From assembly GCA_023393375.1 (NCBI GenBank), contig JAEWLI010000009.1, positions 1-12,693 on the forward strand: DNA of 12,693 bases, given 5' to 3'. Below, piece by piece: positions 5,918-12,693 of this stretch (its first letter is position 1; every line of letters begins with the position of its first letter). The notes beneath the pieces are model-generated. The model searched no databases and was not told where the DNA came from. It saw only the letters and a list, made by a program, of their open reading frames with translations. Source of the DNA: Bacteroidota bacterium (GTDB lineage Bacteria > Bacteroidota > Bacteroidia > Cytophagales > Cyclobacteriaceae). A program made the position numbers and the translations under genes.

Positions 5918-8900
5918 TTTTATATTTTAATTTACTTTCCATTTTATTAATTGCTTTTTCTAACTGATTTGAAAGCTGATTAAAGCTTTCGATATCTTTA
6001 GAAATGGACTCAAGTTTCTTAACTTCTTTTTTGGTTAAGTATTCTTTTTCTTCCATTATGCTTTTATCTTTATATAACGAATTCACATATTTATCTACAC
6101 CCACTTTACCTTTTTTAAGCAAATCAAGATTTTCTCTGCTACTGGATAATGGTTCGAGACTAGTGTGTGTTCTATAAACAGAAGCATCAAATTGTAAAAC
6201 TGAGGCTCCCCACCCAACAGTAAAATTTACACCCCAATATCCATCACCAGACCCTGAATATGAGGCATTAACACTGCCTGTCCAGCCAGCTCCTGGAGTT
6301 GTACTGCCTGAAACACCTCCATCCCAACCCCATCCTTCAGCATATTCTACTAGAGGCATATTAGGAAATACTGTAATGGACACCTGTTGATTTACTGAAA
6401 CATTTGATTCTAAGCCTAAAGCAACTGACCCATAAGCAAAAACACCATTAGGGCCAACAGCAATCCCTCCCTCAGCATTAAAGCTAATAATTGCTCCGGC
6501 ACTAGATTGCTTTCCTATTAATACCACCTCTAAACCTTCCCATTCTATTCCATCGATGACCCTATTCTCCGAAAATGCGTAAGGTGAATTCCATGGAAAT
6601 TTTATTGCAATTGGATCAATTGCAAAGAACCTACCTATTCGAGGGTCATGCATCCTGTACTTGAAGTTTATGCTGTTCCCCGAACCCTTGATCTCGTCGT
6701 CCTTTTCCTGTCCCTGGAAGCCGTATCGGTAATCGCCAAAGTTGTATTTTCTACCCGCCATAACCATACCAAATGGATAATAATCATTGGCATTTAATGT
6801 TACCACTGCCCAATGGTCGGTGTTCCAGACCTTTCTATCGGAAACGGTTGCCAGTACGTTGCCCAAATGGTTCTTTAATTCGTATTCTTTTGTACCTACA
6901 GTGTGCACCAAGACTCCATCGTCTGGCAGTTGTTCGCCGTTTAATACAATGCTGGCGATTCTCTGCCCTACCCTGTCGCTACCGTAGATCGGCTGTTCCG
7001 TCAGTAAGAAATCACCGTCCTGGTTAGTTTCATACACGGCCATCACATTACCGCTGGCATCGCGTACATAGAAGGTAGTTTCTACAATGTCTGAGGCAGT
7101 ACTGATTCGTTTCATGATCCTGTTACCAGCTGGGTCGTAAGCAAAAGTAGTTACGGAGCCGTTTTCTTTGGTAACGGATCTGACTTTTCCGGATACTGTC
7201 CAGGAAATTTCTGCTATATTTCCCTGCTGATCGATGATTAAATTACCTATCTCGTCATATTGGTAATTATCAATGGCCGGATTCTCAGGATCGTAGGTCT
7301 GTCCCGGTCGGATATCGTCAAGCGAGTCTGCAGTATTACGATGTTCAATCACCGCTTTTAGCTTGTTAGTATTGCGTGCATAACCATTGGCTTCATTTTC
7401 ATATATATATTCCAGGTCATCCATGCCATTTTTCGCTGTAGTCGGATTATAAAGGGAGTTCCGCTTTAATGTTTGTATGTTGCCGTTTGCGTCATAGGTA
7501 TATAACGTGCCATACGCGTTTTTCATTGCCGTATTTATTGCGCTTCCACTTACATTTACGTCGTAAGCCTGCATAGAGGTGATCCTGTTTAACTGGTCAT
7601 ACGTATAACTAGTCGCTTGCGTTGGGTTACTTTCCTGCATAAAATGCCTGATGGAAGTAGTCATATTATTGATATTGCCATTAAACAGATCCTTATGGTT
7701 GCTTTCCAGGTCTCCAACTTCTGAGGCAGAATTTAAATCACCGGAATCATTAATAGGCTTGTAATCCCTTTTCCGGTTACCATTCTCATCTTTATAGTTG
7801 TAATAACCCAGGCTGAATCCAAATTCGTCAGCAGGCATTTGATTGGTAAGCCCATCCTTTCCTATATCCTGGTTTGGATTAAGAGAAATACTGTTTACGC
7901 CTTTGAGCCATCCGGATATGGTGTATGCATAGTCTATGCCCTGTACTTTGTTTTCGCCCAGTTCTACCCTCGCTAACGGACCATGATCATAATAAATATA
8001 GGAAGCATCGTTATCCCAAACCACATAATCGGTACTGGTATAAACCTTTTCGATCCGGTTGTCGGGGTCATAAGTATACTTATGGAAAAACTGATCTGGC
8101 TTCCCAGCCTGATAATGTACTTCATTTACATTGCCGCTAACAAGATCGTAAATATAATTCATTTCTTTATAACGCTGTCCAGCCAGTTGAGGATCGTCTT
8201 GTGCCAAAAGCCAGTTATCCTGGATCATCGTTTTTACATTGCCATGAATATCATAAGAATAATGGGTAGCGTAATCATATGTCTCGCCATCCGTATCCTG
8301 ATAAGTTGTAGAAACTACCCTGTTCCTGAGATTCTCCTGGTCAAGCCCCGGGACACTGAATTTGGTTTCATCATAATAGGTTTTTGTAATCTCGGTCTTC
8401 ACACCTGCTTCAAGCCAGTTAAAGTAATCCTCTTCCTCCACAAGACCATTTGAATAAATAGCAGATATACTGTTTCCAGAAGCCAACTCGCCTACTTCTT
8501 TTATTCTTCCAAGCGCATCGTAAACCGTATAACTATAGGCAGGTGTAGATTTATTGAACTGTTTAGCGTTTTGAGACGCGATCAATCTTCCCACTTTATC
8601 ATAAAAGAATTTCGATGAATATTGATCGGTTTCATCAAGCACGCTTACCACACCTGATCCTTCGCCAACGATCAAAGCTTTATTGGTTTCGGAGAATACA
8701 ATACGATTAAGATTAGAATTGGTTCCTGCATTATCTTCCAGTTCCCAGGTTTCTCCTGAGGTGACCGTCTTTAGGATAATTCCGGCATCACCGATGGCAT
8801 AACCGGTCACATAGTCAACAAAATGTACGTCATTCAAGGCTCCGGTTGCTCCCGTCAGGAAGGTTACCCAATCACTGTTGTTAGAATGACGTAAACGATT

Positions 8901-11900
8901 CCAGGAGGTTCCGTTGTTTGTTCCCCTGATAATTGTCCCGTTTGCACCCACAACATAGATCATCGTACGATCAATAATATAAACCGCATTCAGGTCGCTT
9001 GTCGTACCAACGTTAACGGTTTGCCAACTTGCCCCCTTATCCCTGCTAACCAGTACAGTTCCGCCAGCACCAGTAATAATACCCAGGTTTCCGTCATCAG
9101 TAAAGGAGATGTCATACAGATCCCATGCACCTGCAGGAGAAGTAATCTTGGTGAAATCCTGCCCATTTGTTGTACGTAGGATTAAGCCTGCTTCGCCAAT
9201 AGCAATGCCCAGATCACTATTAATAAATCTTACGCCAAAAAGATCTTCAGCATAGCCTGTTGGAATAGCTGTCCACCCTCCACCGCTGCCTTCGATACCG
9301 CCGGTAGTAGTTTTCATAATCGAACCGTCATTGCCAACGGCATATCCTGTTTGTCCATCTACCAAATGCGTTGCATTGAGAATAGCCGGATCAATGGCAC
9401 TCACCAGCCGCCAACTGACTCCACCGTCTTCGGTTTTATAGATTTTCCCGGCATCACCCACAGCGATACCTAAGTTAGCGTTTTTAAATGCAACGCCATT
9501 TAGATTAGTCTGTTCATTGGGATTTTTGAGTATTGTACCATCCCCTCGTACAATTATTCCTTTATCTCCTACCGCTATTGGTGAGGTTCCGGTATAATCA
9601 AGATCATTGAAGTTGTGGGAGCCGATCTTCATGTAATTCCAGGTATCCCCAGCGTCTGAAGTGCTGACGATAGTGCCATTTTCACCAATTGCTGCACCAG
9701 TATTGATATCTTTAAATTTTATTCTTGTAAGATCTTCGGAAGTATTTGATTTTAATCTATACCAACCTCTGTTATAATTGATATACTTATATTTAAATAG
9801 TGTCCCACTATTGCCGACAGCATAATGATTGTTTAAGTAGTCAATTCCAGTACTTTCGACCGAATTTATTGGCAATGATTTACATGTTGCAATAAACCAA
9901 TTCTGCCAAGTCCCACCCCCATCTGTTGATTTAAGCAATCCGGTATTTTCCAATATTAATAATCCGATATTACTATTGATAAACTTAAGACTTACTACTT
10001 CCTCAGGATGATTTCCTATATGACCCCATACCGGACCTGTACCAACCAATTCCCAATTTACACCACCATTGACGGTTTTATAAGTAGACCCTTCATTACC
10101 CAAAGCCATACCTGTTACATCATCTATAAAATCGAATTTTTTAAAACTAAAACTGGTATTTAAGTTTTCCCATACCGGATAATCTGTATATATATTTTTA
10201 CATAGATAAAGACCTTTATTTTTAACTAAAACTAATACTTCATTATTCTTTTTGACATGAATATCTATTATTTCTCCAGTTATCGCTTGTGCATCAATTT
10301 GTCGCCAATTTAATCCCCCATTAGAGGTATAATACAATACACCTAAATCTCCACCTAAAAATCCTTTTAAGTTGTTCGAAAAATATGCGGACTTAATCTT
10401 ACCCGAAATTTCGTTAGGTACAGTATGAATAGACCATGTGTTGCAACCGTTTGTTGTGGTGAATATTTTTTCAGTTGTTACTATAATCCCGTGTTCTGCA
10501 TCAGTAAAGAATATCTCTACTGGTTCAGCATGAATTGAATAAGGTGTAATTTCCCAGTTTGAACCTGAATTCGTTGTTTTGTATATGTTACCTATTTTAT
10601 CAATTGAAAAACCTGTAGTATTACTATAAAAAGAGATAGATATAATATCTTCCATTCTAAAATCATATTCCCAATGGTCAAAATAATCACCATCTCCAGG
10701 ACTTCTATTTATAATATAACCTTTGCCATTTTGTTCTCCTGCTATTAAAAGATCACTTATATTATAATATTCAGAAGCAAAGTCACCTGCAATATCATTC
10801 AAATTAGCATTTCCTATTTTGTTGACAATATCAGAGAATTCGCCATGCCATTCATTTCCATTTCTTATCCACAAACTTCCTTTCTTTGAAATGATATGTT
10901 TATCTCCTCGTCCATTCAAATTCAAATCGATAAGATTATCAACCGTCGGCAATGGGGTTAATTTCCAGTTTTCTCCATTATCATTACTTTCCAATACGGT
11001 TCCTTTGTTGCCTATCACATAGACACCAGCGTTATCGAAATCAGAAGTAAACTGTACTTTATTCAGTTTCTCTATTCCCACTTTACTCACCTCAGACCAT
11101 GTCTTACCACCGTTTGTCGTAAAATATATGTAACCTTTTTCTCCATCATTTGCTACCAGATACCCATTTTGGTTATCACTAAACTGGGCATCCGTCACAT
11201 TCAGGTTTGTTCGAAGACCATTGGCAGAACTTTTAATTTCTTTAATCTCAAGGGTCTGATGATCAGGAATATTCTGCGCCACCAACTGATTCAAAGAATT
11301 ATAGGTATAAGTAGTTGGATAGGTATGTTCAGTAAACACTGTCTTAACACCATTTAACCTGTTGCTTTTGATCTGATCGAGTTTGTCCTGTTCTGTGATA
11401 AGGTTAACTCCTTCAGGTGGTATGGTTCGAACCAGGTTACCCGCTTGGTCATAATAATACAAGGTATAATGATATTCATCATTGTTATATTGCATTTCAA
11501 ATTCCTCGTATGAGTTCATACATTTGGCAATATAATCCTGTTTAAATTCCTCACGAATGGATTGGATATAATTTCTATATCTCCTTTGTGCATTGGTATG
11601 CGCAACTGATGTAACCAATTGGTTGCATTCATCCGCTTGTGGGAATTGCGGAATTACTATGGGATTGCATAAGATATCTTTTTTGCAATCGGGGCATATT
11701 TGTTCACACTCTTCGATAGATTTCTGTGTGATTTCTATAGTAGCAGGAACTGTGTAACAATCGCCTAATCTTAGATATAATTTGTATATGCCCGGTTCAG
11801 TCACAATAATCCTTCTTGAGGTTTCCCCTCCCGGCTCCCAATAGTTACCATCCTCAACAGGAGAGGATAAAACAATCTCATCACCTGGACATATTCTCGT

Positions 11901-12693
11901 ATTATTAGCAATTATATCAATTTTATTTGGGACAAATTTTACCTTTGCCACATCAGTAATGGGTGGGCAAAATTCATTTGTGACGGTAATCCTATATGTT
12001 CCTGGTTGGGTTACCGTAATAGATTCAGTAGTTTCCCCTCCAGGATACCATGAATAAGCACCCACAGCACCAGTAGCGGTTAAGGTTACCTCACTTCCAG
12101 CACAAATGTATTCCCTGTCTCTGTCGATCGATACATCCCATATATCCGATTCCCCCACCGTAGCTGCCACGCTTCTCGAACAAGATGGATTCAGATTATC
12201 AGTCACTAAGGCGGTATAGGATCCGGCATCTACACCCGTCAGATTTTTTGAGGAGCCCCCATTACTCCACAAATAGTTGTATGACCCCGATCCCCCTGAA
12301 ACGGTAAGAATGATTGTTCCTTTCACAGCTCCTCCGCACGAAACATCAGTTGTAGTTGCCATAACAGAAAGATCGCAACTACAAGACGTTGCCGGTGCCG
12401 TAAGTGTTTTACTTTGAGTTATCTCACAACCCCTACCATCGGTTATTGTCAGATCATATTCCCCTGCTGTTAGATTTCCGATTTTTGTGGTGGTAGACCC
12501 ATTATTCCAAAGATAAGAATATGGTGGTGTACCTCCATTAACTGTACTGATCATCATTCCATCAGAAGCAGTAGCGCATGATAGGGAATTACCTATTACT
12601 AATTCAACCATTAATTGAGTAGGTTCAATAATGGTTGCTGAAGCTGATTTAGAAAGCCCGGTTTCATTATCGATCACCGTGACTGAATAGTTC
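5910..12693 (-). CDS. Giant RHS/YD-repeat polymorphic toxin with SprB, Ig-like and Ycf48/BNR propeller repeats (5' end cut by window edge)
   Basis: The frame is open to the window edge. The GTG at 12677 is internal, because NYSVT precedes it and continues an SprB repeat, so the start is outside. Residues are numbered from 12677. SprB-type adhesin repeats lie at 1-16 (end of one), 22-92 and 101-174. Ig-like cysteine-containing repeats (YPGGET, EPGGET) span about 180-320. The first RHS segment is about 400-475 (YYYDQAGNLV, YNSLNQLV). About 18 Ycf48/BNR-like propeller repeats of the form G-x-hydrophobic-T-x-GG-x-W fill about 495-1350. The main RHS/YD segment is about 1353-1982 (FFYDKVGRL, SQNAKQ, YDPAGNR). 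The RHS core is 1983-2050 (YRYGFQGQEKDDE, DPRIGRFF, EWEGLE). The variable tail is 2051-2255: a glycine-rich beta-like part, then a charged helical end. RHS proteins form a hollow shell around a C-terminal toxin. The protein is probably exported, but the signal lies outside the window. The tail family is unknown to me. The stop overlaps a candidate immunity gene. Confidence 0.9.
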   Translation of the reverse strand, partial: NYSVTVIDNETGLSKSASATIIEPTQLMVELVIGNSLSCATASDGMMISTVNGGTPPYSYLWNNGSTTTKIGNLTAGEYDLTITDGRGCEITQSKTLTAPATSCSCDLSVMATTTDVSCGGAVKGTIILTVSGGSGSYNYLWSNGGSSKNLTGVDAGSYTALVTDNLNPSCSRSVAATVGESDIWDVSIDRDREYICAGSEVTLTATGAVGAYSWYPGGETTESITVTQPGTYRITVTNEFCPPITDVAKVKFVPNKIDIIANNTRICPGDEIVLSSPVEDGNYWEPGGETSRRIIVTEPGIYKLYLRLGDCYTVPATIEITQKSIEECEQICPDCKKDILCNPIVIPQFPQADECNQLVTSVAHTNAQRRYRNYIQSIREEFKQDYIAKCMNSYEEFEMQYNNDEYHYTLYYYDQAGNLVRTIPPEGVNLITEQDKLDQIKSNRLNGVKTVFTEHTYPTTYTYNSLNQLVAQNIPDHQTLEIKEIKSSANGLRTNLNVTDAQFSDNQNGYLVANDGEKGYIYFTTNGGKTWSEVSKVGIEKLNKVQFTSDFDNAGVYVIGNKGTVLESNDNGENWKLTPLPTVDNLIDLNLNGRGDKHIISKKGSLWIRNGNEWHGEFSDIVNKIGNANLNDIAGDFASEYYNISDLLIAGEQNGKGYIINRSPGDGDYFDHWEYDFRMEDIISISFYSNTTGFSIDKIGNIYKTTNSGSNWEITPYSIHAEPVEIFFTDAEHGIIVTTEKIFTTTNGCNTWSIHTVPNEISGKIKSAYFSNNLKGFLGGDLGVLYYTSNGGLNWRQIDAQAITGEIIDIHVKKNNEVLVLVKNKGLYLCKNIYTDYPVWENLNTSFSFKKFDFIDDVTGMALGNEGSTYKTVNGGVNWELVGTGPVWGHIGNHPEEVVSLKFINSNIGLLILENTGLLKSTDGGGTWQNWFIATCKSLPINSVESTGIDYLNNHYAVGNSGTLFKYKYINYNRGWYRLKSNTSEDLTRIKFKDINTGAAIGENGTIVSTSDAGDTWNYMKIGSHNFNDLDYTGTSPIAVGDKGIIVRGDGTILKNPNEQTNLNGVAFKNANLGIAVGDAGKIYKTEDGGVSWRLVSAIDPAILNATHLVDGQTGYAVGNDGSIMKTTTGGIEGSGGGWTAIPTGYAEDLFGVRFINSDLGIAIGEAGLILRTTNGQDFTKITSPAGAWDLYDISFTDDGNLGIITGAGGTVLVSRDKGASWQTVNVGTTSDLNAVYIIDRTMIYVVGANGTIIRGTNNGTSWNRLRHSNNSDWVTFLTGATGALNDVHFVDYVTGYAIGDAGIILKTVTSGETWELEDNAGTNSNLNRIVFSETNKALIVGEGSGVVSVLDETDQYSSKFFYDKVGRLIASQNAKQFNKSTPAYSYTVYDALGRIKEVGELASGNSISAIYSNGLVEEEDYFNWLEAGVKTEITKTYYDETKFSVPGLDQENLRNRVVSTTYQDTDGETYDYATHYSYDIHGNVKTMIQDNWLLAQDDPQLAGQRYKEMNYIYDLVSGNVNEVHYQAGKPDQFFHKYTYDPDNRIEKVYTSTDYVVWDNDASYIYYDHGPLARVELGENKVQGIDYAYTISGWLKGVNSISLNPNQDIGKDGLTNQMPADEFGFSLGYYNYKDENGNRKRDYKPINDSGDLNSASEVGDLESNHKDLFNGNINNMTTSIRHFMQESNPTQATSYTYDQLNRITSMQAYDVNVSGSAINTAMKNAYGTLYTYDANGNIQTLKRNSLYNPTTAKNGMDDLEYIYENEANGYARNTNKLKAVIEHRNTADSLDDIRPGQTYDPENPAIDNYQYDEIGNLIIDQQGNIAEISWTVSGKVRSVTKENGSVTTFAYDPAGNRIMKRISTASDIVETTFYVRDASGNVMAVYETNQDGDFLLTEQPIYGSDRVGQRIASIVLNGEQLPDDGVLVHTVGTKEYELKNHLGNVLATVSDRKVWNTDHWAVVTLNANDYYPFGMVMAGRKYNFGDYRYGFQGQEKDDEIKGSGNSINFKYRMHDPRIGRFFAIDPIAIKFPWNSPYAFSENRVIDGIEWEGLEVVLIGKQSSAGAIISFNAEGGIAVGPNGVFAYGSVALGLESNVSVNQQVSITVFPNMPLVEYAEGWGWDGGVSGSTTPGAGWTGSVNASYSGSGDGYWGVNFTVGWGASVLQFDASVYRTHTSLEPLSSSRENLDLLKKGKVGVDKYVNSLYKDKSIMEEKEYLTKKEVKKLESISKDIESFNQLSNQLEKAINKMESKLKYKNE

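Noticed and set aside
7983..8453. 156-codon forward frame inside the RHS gene
   Set aside because: It is antisense to strongly conserved RHS/YD-repeat coding sequence and resembles nothing; it is a shadow of the real gene.
12675..12677. GTG at 12677 as the true start of the RHS gene
   Set aside because: The frame stays open to the window edge and the preceding codons (NYSVT) continue an SprB repeat, so it is internal.
1..12693. CRISPR array or complete insertion sequence
   Set aside because: No regularly spaced identical repeats and no transposase or terminal inverted repeats were seen; the only long repetition is at the protein level in the RHS gene.

Overview
The window most likely comes from a member of the Bacteroidota, probably a gliding or environmental type. 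The evidence is SprB-like adhesin repeats, the Bacteroidota style of RHS/YD-repeat protein (conserved SQNAKQ motif and a DPRIGRFF core), a Bacteroidota-type promoter (TTTG-N19-TAAATTTG) in front of hsdM, few Shine-Dalgarno sequences, and AT-rich DNA.

Left part, 1-4675: a cluster that looks like DNA defence. The window opens with the first 109 codons of a type I restriction-modification methyltransferase subunit (HsdM) on the minus strand. Divergent from it are two tandem, related PD-(D/E)XK nuclease-fold genes (634-1800 and 1811-2980), followed by a 20-bp-stem hairpin. Next is a WYL-domain transcriptional regulator (3372-4274), translationally coupled (TAATG) to a small protein with a UVR-like motif (4274-4675). 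No published system with exactly this set came to mind.

Middle part, 4676-5506: about 830 bp with no intact gene. It holds a minus-strand terminator directly followed by 18 bp that match the 3' end of a tRNA (tRNA-Asp-like). The rest of the tRNA is missing, which is what one end of an integrated element looks like. To its right are a 10-bp direct repeat and the frameshifted 3' end of an XRE-type regulator gene. The region reads as an integration scar.

Right part, 5507-12693: one minus-strand unit. A giant RHS/YD-repeat protein (at least 2260 residues, N terminus outside the window) carries SprB repeats, Ig-like cysteine-containing repeats, a first RHS segment, an inserted block of about 855 residues of Ycf48/BNR-type beta-propeller repeats, the main RHS segment, the RHS core, and a 205-residue variable C-terminal tail. 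Its stop codon overlaps the start of a 136-residue, three-helix membrane protein (ATGAATAG). This is the layout of a polymorphic toxin with a cognate immunity protein. Both the toxic tail and the immunity protein look unfamiliar.

The most interesting points are the PD-(D/E)XK pair with WYL and UVR-motif partners, the propeller inserted inside one RHS repeat, and the uncharacterised tail/immunity pair next to a tRNA attachment-site scar.
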